From NCBI GenBank assembly GCA_003569365.1, contig BGOS01000003.1, forward strand, positions 128,315 through 192,314: 64,000 nt of DNA, given 5' to 3'. The translations under genes and the position numbers were made by a program. The notes under the pieces were generated by a model, which worked only from the letters and a program-made list of their open reading frames with translations, did not search any database and was not told where the DNA came from. The first letter of the stretch is position 1. Each line of letters begins with the position of its first letter. The DNA comes from Anaerolineaceae bacterium (GTDB lineage Bacteria; Chloroflexota; Anaerolineae; Anaerolineales; UBA11657). Positions 20,470-30,676 of the stretch are shown one piece after another.

Positions 20470-20805
20470 TTACTTGCGTTCGGGAGCTCCCTTGCTCGGA
20501 GCCCCTTTGGCTGACGGCGCGCCTTTTCCCGTGCCCTCACCTTCAGGTACCCAGTCTTCTGGCAGGCGGGCGCCTTCGCCAAATAAAAACTTGTCCAACT
20601 CTTCCATCAGCGTTTTGGTCGCTTCCGGGTCCGCAAGGTTTAGTCCGTAGTGATTGATGATCACTGTGGATTGGGCTTTCCACATATCCCAGCCCTGCTG
20701 TGAAATATTTTCAAAGATGCGCTGTCCGAGTGCGCCTGGAAATGGTGGACGCGCCATTCCCGGCAATGGTTTTCCGGTCTTCACACAATTAACGATTTGA
20801 GTCAT
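20470..20805 (-). CDS. yggX: YggX-family Fe(2+)-trafficking / oxidative damage protection protein
   Basis: VNCVKTGKPLPGM...PPFPGALGQRIFENISQQGWDMWKAQSTVIINHYGLNLADPEA; RBS AAGGGGA; Gly/Ala/Lys-rich C-terminal tail. Confidence 0.85.
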   Translation of the reverse strand: MTQIVNCVKTGKPLPGMARPPFPGALGQRIFENISQQGWDMWKAQSTVIINHYGLNLADPEATKTLMEELDKFLFGEGARLPEDWVPEGEGTGKGAPSAKGAPSKGAPERK

Positions 20806-21657
20806 ATTCCACGTCCCCTTTCAGTGCTTTATTTTGGCATGCAGGGAGCATTTTCGGTGCCGCCTTTGCGTGCCTTACTTGCCGCAGGCCACAGTGTAGT
20901 CGGTGTCGTAGTGCCTGAATGGCAGGTTGGTACTGGCGCCGCGGCTCCGCCTGCTGTCAATCCCGCTTTTATTTTGCACCGGGATGATACCATCTTCGGA
21001 ATCGCGGAGCAATCCGCTATACCAATCATATCTTTTCAATCGCACGGTAATCTTCCGGTTTGCGATGTGTTGGTGGTCGCATGTTTCAATCGGCGCATTC
21101 CGCCGACGGTGCGGGCGTTGGCCAGGCGGGCTGCGATAAATCTGCACCCGTCGCGATTGCCGGAGTTCCGCGGTCCGGCGCCGTTGTTTTGGCAGCTGCG
21201 AGCCGGGCTTCGATCTGTGGGCGTCTCGTTGCACCACGTGACGGATGAGCTTGACGGTGGACCGTTGCTGGGGCAGTGCAGCGTGCCCCTGCCGGAGGGG
21301 GCAGGCGGCCGGCAGCTGGACACACTGCTGGCTGCAGCAGGCAGTGCACTATTAGTGGACGCGCTTGCGCGTGGCGATTTTGAAGCTGTTCCACAGGCGG
21401 GTGAAACGAGCCGACAAGGTTGGCCGGCTGCAGCAGACTGGCTTGTGCCATGTGAGTGGCAGGTGTTGCGTGCGTTCAACTTTATGCGTGGCACCGATGA
21501 TTGGGGCGGTGTTTACACTGTGGCTGCTGCTGCGCGACCCTTGGCAGTGCGCACAGCATTGGGTTATCGCTTGGGGAGCGCGGAGCTGGGCGTGGTGCGG
21601 GAAGTGGCCGGCGCATTGGAAATCGGTTTTGCCGATGGCTGGCTGACGGTTATCTAA
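20797..21657 (+). CDS. Methionyl-tRNA formyltransferase-like formyltransferase
   Basis: LYFGMQGAFSVPPLRALLAAGHSVVGVV, INLHPSRLPEFRGPAPLFWQL, VSLHHVTDELDGGPLL; exact start uncertain (TTG 20797 or GTG 20824). Confidence 0.8.
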   Translation: MSHIPRPLSVLYFGMQGAFSVPPLRALLAAGHSVVGVVVPEWQVGTGAAAPPAVNPAFILHRDDTIFGIAEQSAIPIISFQSHGNLPVCDVLVVACFNRRIPPTVRALARRAAINLHPSRLPEFRGPAPLFWQLRAGLRSVGVSLHHVTDELDGGPLLGQCSVPLPEGAGGRQLDTLLAAAGSALLVDALARGDFEAVPQAGETSRQGWPAAADWLVPCEWQVLRAFNFMRGTDDWGGVYTVAAAARPLAVRTALGYRLGSAELGVVREVAGALEIGFADGWLTVI

Positions 21658-21684
21658 TAATTTGATTGGGAGACATTGAGGAAT

Positions 21685-22413
21685 ATGCAACTGTATTTAA
21701 TTCGGCACGGCCAGTCCACAAACAATGCACTTTGGGATGCAAGTCATTCCGAAGTGGGGCGTGTGGTTGACCCCGCATTGACGGCGCTTGGCCGGCAGCA
21801 AGCTATTGCGGCCGGCGCCTACCTTGCTGCGTCAAACGGCCCTTCCGGGAACAGCGAGCGTGATCCGCAAAACCGCACCGGTTTTGGTTTGACACATTTG
21901 TATTGCAGCTTTATGGACCGCGCAATCAACACTGGCCTTGAGATCAGCCGGGCAGTTGGCTTGCCGCTGGTGGCGTGGACTGAAGCGCATGAGGGCGGCG
22001 GATTGTATGCGGTTGACGCGACGAGTGGCGCGGTGGTGGGCGTCCCGGGCGGCAATCGCGAATACTTTGCAACACGCTACCCGGAGCTCGCGCTGCCCGA
22101 TGAGCTTGGCGCTGCCGGTTGGTACATCGGTGGCTATGAGGATGCGGATGGCTTGCGCGCGCGGATTGCTTTCTTTCGGCAGCAGTTGGCAGAGCGGCAC
22201 GCCGGTACCAGCGACCGGGTGGGGCTGGTCACGCACGGCGATTTTTACCATCACCTTTTGGCGGCAATTCTAAACATCCCTCCCGCTGACGGTAGTAACG
22301 GTTGGTTCTATTTAAATAATTTAGGAATTAGCCGGTTGGATTTTAGAGCGCAAGGGCTGCGCGTAATGTATTTGAACCGGGCTGATTATCTGCCGGCTTC
22401 ACTTGTTACTTGA
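21685..22413 (+). CDS. Histidine phosphatase family protein
   Basis: MQLYLIRHGQSTNN RHG motif; LVTHGDFYHHLL. Confidence 0.88.
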   Translation: MQLYLIRHGQSTNNALWDASHSEVGRVVDPALTALGRQQAIAAGAYLAASNGPSGNSERDPQNRTGFGLTHLYCSFMDRAINTGLEISRAVGLPLVAWTEAHEGGGLYAVDATSGAVVGVPGGNREYFATRYPELALPDELGAAGWYIGGYEDADGLRARIAFFRQQLAERHAGTSDRVGLVTHGDFYHHLLAAILNIPPADGSNGWFYLNNLGISRLDFRAQGLRVMYLNRADYLPASLVT

Positions 22414-24877
22414 GGGCGCGCTGCCTGTAGCAGGCTTCGGGCGGAAGCCGAGCAGCCGCAGCCCGTTCAAGACAACCAGCACTGAGCCGCCTTCGTGCCC
22501 CACAACTGCGTAGGGCAGTTTCAAATCAAGTGAAAAGATTGATGCCACCATCGCAGCAATCATCGCCAGCGCGAACCCGAGATTGACCAGCAGCGTGCGG
22601 CGGGCGGAGCGGCCGAGGGCGATGACATAAGGCAGGTTCAGCAGGTCATCAGCCATCAGCACCACGTCTGCCGTTTCGAGCGCAACGTCGGTGCCTGCAC
22701 CACCCATTGCAATTCCGAGGCTGCTGGCGGCGAGGGCCGGCGCGTCGTTCACTCCGTCGCCGACCATTGCCACCTTAACGTACTGGCGCTTGAGCTGCTG
22801 GAGAGTGCGCATTTTGTCAGTGGGCAACAGCCCGGCGTGGTATTCGTCCACGCCGGTTTGTTGCGCGATGCTGCGGGCTACATGTTCGTTGTCGCCGGTC
22901 AGCATAATCACGCGCTCCACGCCGAGCTGCCGCAGTTGGCGGACAGCGGCCGCAGCTGTCGGGCGCAGGGTATCGGCGTAAGCCAGGACTGCCAAAATGT
23001 CGCTACCGTGCTTGAGCAGCACTGCAGTGTGCCCGCTTTGTTCCAGTTGGTCCACTGCCTGCAGGGCACCTGCGTCCGCGTTTTCGATGTAGCGCGAGTT
23101 GCCGATTTGCACTTCGCTGCCGGCGACCGTGGCGCGCACCCCGCGGCCGGGCACGGAATGAAAATCGGTTGCACTAAGGGGGCGGATTTGCTGCGCGCGG
23201 GCAGCGCGCAATGTTGCCTGCGCCAGCGGATGCTCAGAAAACTCGTGCACACCGGCCGCGAGCGCGAGCACTTGGTCGGTCGTCCATTGCTCACTGGCGT
23301 GCGCCAATATCTGCACCCGCGCGAGGCGCAGCTGGCCGGTGGTTAGTGTGCCGGTTTTGTCAATTGCCACCGCCCGAATGGTGGCGGCTTCCTCCACGTG
23401 GGCGCCACCCTTGAAGAGTACACCGCGGCGCGCTGCATTTGCAATTGCGGAGAGAAATGGTGGCCGGTGTGCTGATAACCAGTGCGCAGGGCGAGGCTGC
23501 CACCATCACGGTGATGGCGCGGCTAAACGCAGCTTGAAACGATATTCCGCCGAGGAGCGGCGGAAGCACAATCAGCGCAGCGGTTGCCGCAATCACCACG
23601 ACTGCGTAGCGCTGCTCGAATGCGTCGATCAGGCGTTGGGTGGGCGCCTTCTCGCTTTGGGCTTGCTCAACGTGGCGGATGAGGCGCGCCAATGTGGAGT
23701 CTGCAGCTGCGCGGCCAACACGCACAAGCAGCGTGCCGTCGATGTTGATTGATCCAGCCAGCACAGCATCGTCCCGGCGCTTGTTTTTTGGCAGCGCTTC
23801 CCCGGTGAGTGAAGCTTCGTTGACGCTGCTTTCGCCCTCGATGACCACGCCGTCCAACGGTACGTGCGCTCCCGGGAGAATGCGAATGTGCGCGCCCACG
23901 GCAACTTGTTCCACCAGCATTTCCTGGGTGCCGGCGGGCGTGACCACGAGCGCCTTGTTGGGCCGCAATCGAATCAGAGCTTCGACCGCGGTTTTCGTGC
24001 GTCCGAAGGAGTAGGATTGCATTGCATTTGAGAGCGAGAATAAAAAGAGCAGCAGCCCGCCTTCGAAGGGCTGTCCCACAGCTGCAGCGCCACAGGCTGC
24101 AAGCACCATCAATAAATCGATCTCGATTACGCCACGGCGCAGTGCTTGCAGGCTTGCGCGCAGGCCGAAGTAGCCGCCCGCAACATATGCTGCGATGTAA
24201 GCGGCAAACATTAGCGCCGGTGGCCCGGCCCAATTGCCTGCGGCCCACCCGGTCAGCATTCCCAAAAGAGTTATGCCGGCCAGCCAGAATTCAATCGTTA
24301 CGGTGGAAGTCTGCAGCCCGTCCGATGTGGTGGCGGTTAGGGGGCGCACGCGTGCGCCAATTCGGCGCAGTGCGGATAGCAGGCCGCTGTCTGACAGCTG
24401 CGTTTGGTCGAACGTAACGGTCAGTGCGCCTCCCAGATAGCTGGCGGTGGCACGGCGCACGCCGGGCAGTGCCTGGACACTGCGCTCCAACCGGAGGCTG
24501 CAGCTTTCGCACAGGCGGCCGCCTTCGCGGTTTAGATGCAGGGTGCAAGTTTGCCAGCGGTCGTGGAATTCGCCAGTTGCGTCTCGCGCAAGTTTTTCAA
24601 CCTGCGCATCTGTGATTAACTGGGGGTCGTAGGTATAGACAACCGCGGAGCGCGTTGGGTCGAGTGCCACTGTGGAGATTCCACGCTGCGTGACGCTGGG
24701 TTGCTCTACCGCGGCAATACAGAGTTCGGTTGCTGCGGGAGTTGCCGCGGCTGCGGGTTTAGGGTTGGATTCGTCCTTCAATTTTCGTGCTGCTCGGGCC
24801 GTGCGGACTGGTCTTGCAGGATGACCACTTGTCAGGAATCGTAGTTTATCACGGGGAAGCGTGATACACTCAGGCAT
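22399..24877 (-). pseudogene. Heavy-metal-translocating P-type ATPase, apparent 1-nt frameshift near 23451-23458
   Basis: Upstream frame: EGESSVNEASLTGEALPKNK, ASPCALVISTPAT; downstream frame: (F)LSAIANAARRGVLFKGGAHVEEAATIRAVAIDKTGTLTTG...MVGDGVNDAPALA. Confidence 0.85.
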
Positions 24878-24881
24878 CAGG

Positions 24882-24910
24882 GACCCCGGCTCTTGTCGGG
24901 GTCTTTTCTT
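24882..24910 (+). terminator. Terminator-like hairpin in the typA leader (possible attenuator)
   Basis: GACCCCG-N8-CGGGGTC then TTTTCTT, 19 nt before the typA ATG; preceded by inverted repeat TATCACG/CGTGATA (24847-24866). Confidence 0.65.
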
Positions 24911-24928
24911 GTAAGGTACCCAACCATC

Positions 24929-26785
24929 ATGAAAGAGCTTCGGCGCGATCTGCGCAACATTGCAATCATTGCCCACGTTGACCACGGCAAGACGACTTTG
25001 CTGGACGGCCTGCTGCGCCAGGCGCGTGTGTTCCGCGCCAACCAGCAGGTGGTTGAACGGGTGATGGACTCGAATGACTTGGAGCGCGAACGCGGCATCA
25101 CCATCTTGGCCAAGAATACGGCGGTGGTTGTGCCCGATGCACATACCGGTATGCAGGTCAAGATCAACATTGTGGACACACCGGGACACGCGGACTTCGG
25201 GGGCGAGGTGGAACGCGTGCTCAACATGGTGGATGGTGTCATTCTGCTGGTGGATGCTGCGGAGGGACCAATGCCGCAAACGCGGTTTGTGTTGCGCAAG
25301 GCGCTTGAGCTGCGCCACCATGCAATTGTGGTGATCAACAAAGTGGATCGCAGGGATGCGGACCCGGCGCGGGCGCTGAACAAAACTTTTGATTTGTTCG
25401 TAGAACTGGGCGCAACCGATGAACAGGCAGACTTTCCGGTGGTGTATTGTGACGGCTTGACGGGACGGGCAGGCAATACCGCCGATTTGGGCCCGGACCT
25501 GCAGCCATTATTCGAATCGATTTTGCGCAATGTGCCGCCGCCGATGGTGGATGTGGATGCGCCTTTTCAAATGCTGGTCACCGCGCTGGGCTACGATCAG
25601 TACCGTGGCACAACTGCGGTGGGGCGGATATCTGCCGGCAAGGTGCGCGCTGGTGATGTGTTGGCGCGCTTTGCATTGTCTGGCGAGATGATGCGTGAAA
25701 CGGCGCAGTACTTGTATGTTTTTCAAGGATTGGATCGGATTGAAGTAGCCGAAGCGTCGGCGGGCGACATAGCGGCAATTGCCGGCTTGGAAGCAGTGGG
25801 CATCGGCGAGACGCTGGCCGATGTTGATAACCCTGTAGCGCTGCCGGTGATCCGGGTGGAAGAGCCCACGGTGCGCATGACCTTTGGCGTCAACACCTCG
25901 CCCTTTACCGGGCGCGAAGGCAAGTGGGGCACATCGCGAAAGTTGCGCGAGCGCTTGTTTGCGGAGATCCGCCACAATGTGGCGCTGCGTGTGGAGGAGA
26001 CTGATGCTGCTGACCGCTTTATCGTGGCCGGCCGCGGCGAGTTGCATCTTGCAATTTTGATTGAGACCATGCGCCGTGAAGGTTATGAGTTTGAAGTTTC
26101 GCGCCCCGAAGTTATTTTCAGGCTGGATGAGGACGGGCGGCAGTTGGAGCCCTATGAAGAGCTGCATGTGGACACCACACCGGAAACTGTCGGGGCTGTG
26201 GTGGAGATGCTTGGCACGCGGCGTGGCAAGCTAGTGGATATGGCCGACAACGGCCGTGGCCTTGTGCACTTTAAATATGTGGTGCCGACGCGCGGCCTGA
26301 TTGGATTACGGCATCAACTCCTCAGTGCCACCCGCGGGCTTGGCGTGATGAATTCATTGTTCCATGATTACGCGGCGATGGCCGGGGTAATTGCAAGCCG
26401 TGAGTCCGGCTCTTTGGTGGCGTGGGAGGCAGGCGACACCAACACTTACGGATTGCGTGCGGTTGAGGAGCGCGGGACGCTGTTCATGGGTGCGGGTGTG
26501 TCCGTGTATGAGGGCATGGTGGTGGGCGAGCACCAACGCGGCGGTGACTTGGCGGTTAACGTTTGCAAAAAGAAGCACTTGACCAATATGCGGGCCTCCA
26601 ACAAAGATATGGAAATCCGCCTGACCACGCCGCGCGAAATGAGCCTTGACGAGTGCATTGAATATCTGAGTGATGACGAGCTGCTGGAAGTGACACCGGA
26701 CAGCTTGCGGATTCGCAAGCGGGTGCTCGACACCGAAGAGCGCACCAAGTCGCAATCGCGGGCGCGAAAGAAGGCTCACGCCTAA
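24929..26785 (+). CDS. typA: Ribosome-associated translational GTPase TypA/BipA
   Basis: [86 protein letters not shown] region. Confidence 0.97.
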   Translation: MKELRRDLRNIAIIAHVDHGKTTLLDGLLRQARVFRANQQVVERVMDSNDLERERGITILAKNTAVVVPDAHTGMQVKINIVDTPGHADFGGEVERVLNMVDGVILLVDAAEGPMPQTRFVLRKALELRHHAIVVINKVDRRDADPARALNKTFDLFVELGATDEQADFPVVYCDGLTGRAGNTADLGPDLQPLFESILRNVPPPMVDVDAPFQMLVTALGYDQYRGTTAVGRISAGKVRAGDVLARFALSGEMMRETAQYLYVFQGLDRIEVAEASAGDIAAIAGLEAVGIGETLADVDNPVALPVIRVEEPTVRMTFGVNTSPFTGREGKWGTSRKLRERLFAEIRHNVALRVEETDAADRFIVAGRGELHLAILIETMRREGYEFEVSRPEVIFRLDEDGRQLEPYEELHVDTTPETVGAVVEMLGTRRGKLVDMADNGRGLVHFKYVVPTRGLIGLRHQLLSATRGLGVMNSLFHDYAAMAGVIASRESGSLVAWEAGDTNTYGLRAVEERGTLFMGAGVSVYEGMVVGEHQRGGDLAVNVCKKKHLTNMRASNKDMEIRLTTPREMSLDECIEYLSDDELLEVTPDSLRIRKRVLDTEERTKSQSRARKKAHA

Positions 26786-26799
26786 GGCGGCTGCAGTAA

Positions 26800-27846
26800 A
26801 TGTTGCCTGAGCGCCCCGAAACGGGCGCGTTGCCCGCGCGCGTGCGCGCCTACATTGCAGCGCTGGAAGCTGAATTGGCGCGACTGCGCCCGGACGCAAG
26901 CGCTGAGCGTGTAGCTGCTTCTGTGGCCGAAGTGGCCGGGCCTGCGCAGTTGATTTCCATAAGCAAAGCGGGTTTTGCCAAGCGTACGCCGCGGCACCTC
27001 TACGGCCGGCAGCGCCGGAGTGGCATGGGAATTTTTGATCTTGAGTTGCGCGGATCGGACGTGCCGGAGCTGCTTGCGCTCGCAGGCGATGATCAACATT
27101 TATTGCTTGTTACCAGCCGCGGCCGGGCGCATCGCCTCGCTGTAAATTCGCTGCCCGCAACACCCGTGCGCGGTCGGGGCCATGTGCTTGCGGAACTTGT
27201 TCCATTGGAAGCTGATGAAAACATTTGCTGTGCGCTGGTTGTGCCGGATTCCGGCTATGTAGCATTTGCCAGCGTGGAGGGTTTTGTGCGCATGCTGCCG
27301 GCGCACTTGCTTGGCGACCAATTGCGTCCGGCATTGGAAGTGTTAGACGTGATGCTTTACGGGGCGCCAGCTGCTGCGTGCGTTGTTGAAAGCGGAGCTG
27401 ATGTGCTGGTGGCTACGAGTGGCGGGCGGGCAATCCGATTTGCAGCCAAGTTGATTGGTGCGCCGGGTGTGCAGAGCATCCGTTTGGAAAATGGAGAGCA
27501 GGTTGTCGGGCTTGCCGCTGTGACCAACGAATCGCAGTTGTTTGTGCTCGGTGCTGACGGGCATGGCAGCGTTCGGCCGATGAACAATTTCGCTTCGAAC
27601 AAAGCGCCGGGCGCGGGCGGTAAATTGCTGTTCAAGACAGCTCGTTTGGTTTCGATTGCGTGCGTGCACGCGGACGGCGATCTGTTCGTGATTTCGCGGC
27701 TGTGCAAGCTAATCCGGTTTGCGGTGGCTGAAGTGCCTGCCAGCAATGGCGTGGTGCATGGGGTTGATTGCATGGCGCTGCGGGCGGACGAGACGGTGGC
27801 GCTTGCAGCCAGCGAAGGCATCCATGCAGCTTCCAACGGCGGTTGA
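26800..27846 (+). CDS. Stand-alone GyrA/ParC C-terminal beta-pinwheel domain protein
   Basis: 348 aa; repeated blades e.g. 'DQHLLLVTSRGRAHRLAVNSLP', 'DVLVATSGGRAIRFAAKLIGAPGVQSIRLENGEQVVGLA'; no gyrase catalytic Tyr/winged-helix domain. Confidence 0.75.
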   Translation: MLPERPETGALPARVRAYIAALEAELARLRPDASAERVAASVAEVAGPAQLISISKAGFAKRTPRHLYGRQRRSGMGIFDLELRGSDVPELLALAGDDQHLLLVTSRGRAHRLAVNSLPATPVRGRGHVLAELVPLEADENICCALVVPDSGYVAFASVEGFVRMLPAHLLGDQLRPALEVLDVMLYGAPAAACVVESGADVLVATSGGRAIRFAAKLIGAPGVQSIRLENGEQVVGLAAVTNESQLFVLGADGHGSVRPMNNFASNKAPGAGGKLLFKTARLVSIACVHADGDLFVISRLCKLIRFAVAEVPASNGVVHGVDCMALRADETVALAASEGIHAASNGG

Positions 27847-28603
27847 AGTCAATGTAGCCGGGTTGGGGTTTGGTTACCCGTCTGCTTCCGGTTCGCTGCA
27901 GACGCTGGCCGGTATCAATCTGAACATTCGTCCCGGTTCATTCGTTAGCATTGTTGGGGCTAACGGTTGCGGCAAGTCCACGCTGCTCAAATTGATGGCG
28001 GGGTTGCTGGTACCGCAGTCCGGGAGCATCACGCTTTCCGGTGAGCCGGTGGCGGCAATGCGGGCGCGCAAGCAAATTGCATGGATGGCTCAGGCGCCAG
28101 CGCTGCTACCGTGGCTGACTGTCGTGCAGAATGTGCGCTTGGCGCTGCAAATTAATTCGCAGCATGGCGCTTCCGTACACGATCCGGCTGCAATGGTAAA
28201 TGCGGTGGGCCTCGCAGAGTTTGCGGGTGCTTACCCCGCCACGCTGAGTGGCGGCATGCAGCAGCGGGCTGCGCTTGCGCGCGCGTTAGTGCTGAACGCC
28301 GGCTTGTGGCTGCTGGATGAGCCATTTTCCGCACTGGATGAGATGACGCGGGAGGCTCTGGCTACAGACGTGCTTGAACTGTTGTCGAAGAGTGGTGCAA
28401 CCGTGGTGTGGGTGACGCATCAAGTTCAAGAGGCTGTGCGGCTCTCCGATTACGTGTACGTGCTCAGTGCGCGGCCTGCGCAAGTGCAACGCGAAATCAA
28501 GATTGGATTGGCGCGACCACGGGACGAGCAAAGCGCCGGATTTATGGCGCTCGTTGGTGAGGTGCGCGCTGCGTTGGCTAACCCGCTGGAAGGTGTTTTA
28601 TGA
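27824..28603 (+). CDS. ABC transporter ATP-binding protein (NitT/TauT type)
   Basis: GANGCGKSTLLKLMAGL Walker A, LSGGMQQRAALARAL signature, LLDEPFSALD Walker B; overlaps end of upstream gene. Confidence 0.93.
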   Translation: MQLPTAVEVNVAGLGFGYPSASGSLQTLAGINLNIRPGSFVSIVGANGCGKSTLLKLMAGLLVPQSGSITLSGEPVAAMRARKQIAWMAQAPALLPWLTVVQNVRLALQINSQHGASVHDPAAMVNAVGLAEFAGAYPATLSGGMQQRAALARALVLNAGLWLLDEPFSALDEMTREALATDVLELLSKSGATVVWVTHQVQEAVRLSDYVYVLSARPAQVQREIKIGLARPRDEQSAGFMALVGEVRAALANPLEGVL

Positions 28604-29334
28604 AATGGTCTACGGCGTGGTTGAATGGGGGCGTGGTGTTGTGTGTTCTGGCAAGCTGGGAATGGTGGGTTCGCTCCCTGGACGTGCCGGTTTATTTGCT
28701 GCCTGGTCCGCTTGCAATTGCAACAGCTTTTGGCATGCATAGTCGCGGGTTGATTGTGGGTGCCCTGGTGACAACTGGCGAAGCACTATCGGGGCTGGTT
28801 CTGGGCAGTTTGTTTGGGCTTCTGCTGGCAATGTTTCTCAATTTCTGGGAGCGGTTGGAACCAGCTGTCATGGGGGTCGCACTGTTTGCGAAATCTACTC
28901 CGCTGATCGCAATTGCACCCATCCTGACGATTTGGCTTGGTTTTGGTCCGGCGCCCAAAATTGTGATTACTGCGCTGATCACCTTTTTCCCGGTGCTTGT
29001 GAATTCGCTAACTGGCTTGCGGGCGGCCGATCCGGCTGTGCATGCTGTCATGCAATCCTGGCATGCCAGCCGTTGGGAAGTGTTTGTGCACTTGCGCTGG
29101 CGGGCGCAGTATCCGTATCTACTGGCTGCATTGAAGAGTGTTGCGCCGCTGTCGCTGGTGGGCGCGGTTGTGGCTGAATGGCTGGGTGCGTCCAGCGGCC
29201 TTGGGCAGTTAATGTGGCTGGCCTACAACAATTTGAATCTGCCCCTGCTGTTCGCTGCTGCGGTTGTGCTTTCCTTGATCGGTAGTTTGTTGTATCAGGT
29301 TGTGGTTGTATTCGAGAGGCGCTTGTATATTTGA
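28600..29334 (+). CDS. ABC transporter permease (NitT/TauT type)
   Basis: Multiple TM segments; 'EALSGLVLGSLFGLLLA', 'ITFFPVLVNSLTGL'; overlaps ATPase gene by 4 nt. Confidence 0.92.
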   Translation: MKWSTAWLNGGVVLCVLASWEWWVRSLDVPVYLLPGPLAIATAFGMHSRGLIVGALVTTGEALSGLVLGSLFGLLLAMFLNFWERLEPAVMGVALFAKSTPLIAIAPILTIWLGFGPAPKIVITALITFFPVLVNSLTGLRAADPAVHAVMQSWHASRWEVFVHLRWRAQYPYLLAALKSVAPLSLVGAVVAEWLGASSGLGQLMWLAYNNLNLPLLFAAAVVLSLIGSLLYQVVVVFERRLYI

Positions 29335-29351
29335 GATGAGGACAATATTTT

Positions 29352-30356
29352 ATGTTTAGAGCGTGGGTTCAAAATATGATGCGGCCGTTGGGAGCGCTAT
29401 GGCTGGCAGTATCTGTCGTCTTGCTGGCTGGATGCCAAGTGTTAGCTCCTGCCCCCCAGTTGCAGCTAACATTTATGGCGGGCTACAAGCCGCAGGCTAA
29501 TCTCCCATTCGTTGGTGTGTACGTTGCGCAGGAACGGGGACTGTTCCAGAAAGAGGGACTCAGCGTTGATATTCAGCATTCGGGCGGCGGCGCAGATAAC
29601 TTGCAGCTGCTCGTTGCCGGGAAGGTTCAGGTTACGACAGTAGATGCGGCCGTGCTGCTGCAGCGCCGGGCTGATCCTGGTTTGCCGCTGGTATCGATTG
29701 CGCTGATAGGTCAGACTGGACAGCAAGCGTACGTGGCAATGCAGGCCTCGGGCATGCGCACGCCGGCGGACTGGGCTGGCGCGAAGGTTGGCTACAAGGG
29801 GGCGCCGCCGCCGGATTTGTATGCAATTTTGGATGCGGCGGGCGTCGACCCGCTGCAGCTTGAGCTTGTGTCTGTGGGCTTTGATCCGCATGTTCTGACG
29901 ACGGGTATGGTGGATGTCTACCCGGTCTTTAAGTCCAACGAGCCGGATATCTTGGCGCGTGAGGGGCACGTGTTGACTGCGTGGCAAGCGGCAGATTTCG
30001 GCGTGCCCAGCTTGGGTCTTACTTACGCGACTACAGCTGATCAAATTGCAAATAAGCCGGTGGAGCTGGCAGCGTTCACGCGTGCAACATTGGCGGGCAT
30101 CGAGTACGCGAGTACGCATGTGGACGAGGCTGTGGACGTGGTGATGAAGTATGCGCCCGAGGCAGATCGCGCGCACATGCGCTACATGCTTGAGACGGAG
30201 CTGGCGGCGGGCAGGCCGGCGGGTGGAGCGGGATTTGGAGCCCAGACTGCTGCGCAGTGGGCGGCGCTGCAAGCCATGCTGTTAAAGTACAAGGCGCTTG
30301 CGAACGCGGTGCAGGTTGATCAAGTGTTTACAACCCAGTTTCTCGCTGGCAAGTGA
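29352..30356 (+). CDS. ABC transporter substrate-binding lipoprotein (NMT1/THI5-like)
   Basis: Lipobox VVLLAGCQ; 'MAGYKPQANLPFVGVYVAQERGLFQKEGLSVDIQHSGGGADNLQLLVAGKVQ'. Confidence 0.9.
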   Translation: MFRAWVQNMMRPLGALWLAVSVVLLAGCQVLAPAPQLQLTFMAGYKPQANLPFVGVYVAQERGLFQKEGLSVDIQHSGGGADNLQLLVAGKVQVTTVDAAVLLQRRADPGLPLVSIALIGQTGQQAYVAMQASGMRTPADWAGAKVGYKGAPPPDLYAILDAAGVDPLQLELVSVGFDPHVLTTGMVDVYPVFKSNEPDILAREGHVLTAWQAADFGVPSLGLTYATTADQIANKPVELAAFTRATLAGIEYASTHVDEAVDVVMKYAPEADRAHMRYMLETELAAGRPAGGAGFGAQTAAQWAALQAMLLKYKALANAVQVDQVFTTQFLAGK

Positions 30357-30500
30357 GCTTGTTGCAGTGCTGAAACCAATGTTTCGAATGTTGGCTTGTG
30401 CGAAATACAGTCGGTGCCCTGAGGCTCTGGCGGAACTTGGCACGGTTGTCACTGGCGCAGGCGTGGAAAAACCCATTTGGAAATTCGGCACCTTCCGCCC

Positions 30501-30528
30501 TTGACAGTATTGTGGAAGCGCGTATCAT
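30501..30528 (+). promoter_or_regulatory. Predicted sigma70-type promoter of the arginine operon
   Basis: TTGACA (30501-30506), 16-nt spacer, TATCAT (30523-30528); predicted start site coincides with the leader ATG at 30536. Confidence 0.55.
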
Positions 30529-30535
30529 TTCAGGA

Positions 30536-30607
30536 ATGTTAGCGATTGTTTCGCGTCGCGCTCGTACCATCCAGACACCGGTCTGGCTTTTTGCGTTCGG
30601 GCAGTAG
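30536..30607 (+). CDS. Candidate arginine leader peptide MLAIVSRRARTIQTPVWLFAFGQ
   Basis: 23-codon ORF with Arg codons CGT CGC GCT CGT at 30554-30565, just ahead of mutually exclusive hairpins and argC. Confidence 0.5.
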   Translation: MLAIVSRRARTIQTPVWLFAFGQ

Positions 30608-30665
30608 CGGTAGCGCTGCACCATAGACGTGAAACCGCCAGGCAATAGCTGGCGGTTTTTGTTTT
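30571..30665 (+). promoter_or_regulatory. Candidate trp-type transcription attenuator upstream of argC
   Basis: 1:2 CCAGAC/GTCTGG (30571-30586); 2:3 GTCTGGC (30581-30587) with GCCAGGC (30637-30643); 3:4 terminator CCGCCAG/CTGGCGG (30635-30655) plus TTTTTGTTTT. Confidence 0.55.
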
Positions 30666-30676
30666 AATTTGCAATC

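Noticed and set aside
23440-23470. Programmed ribosomal frameshift in the P-type ATPase (as known for E. coli copA)
   Set aside because: No X_XXY_YYZ-type slippery heptamer or obvious downstream structure at the junction, and three other genes here show similar single-base shifts; error or mutation is more likely.
24878-25321. N-terminal extension of the P-type ATPase ORF up to 25321
   Set aside because: This part is antisense to the conserved start of typA; a start near 24877 is more sensible.
29200-29352. TPP riboswitch for the NMT1/THI5-like transporter
   Set aside because: No THI-element conserved blocks upstream of the transporter genes.
29466-30272. 268-aa minus-strand ORF opposite the ABC substrate-binding gene
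   Set aside because: Shadow ORF; the + strand frame has a clear lipoprotein signal and family match.
30607-30676. T-box riboswitch upstream of argC
   Set aside because: No T-box sequence (UGGNACCGCG-like) or specifier-loop layout; leader-peptide attenuation fits better.
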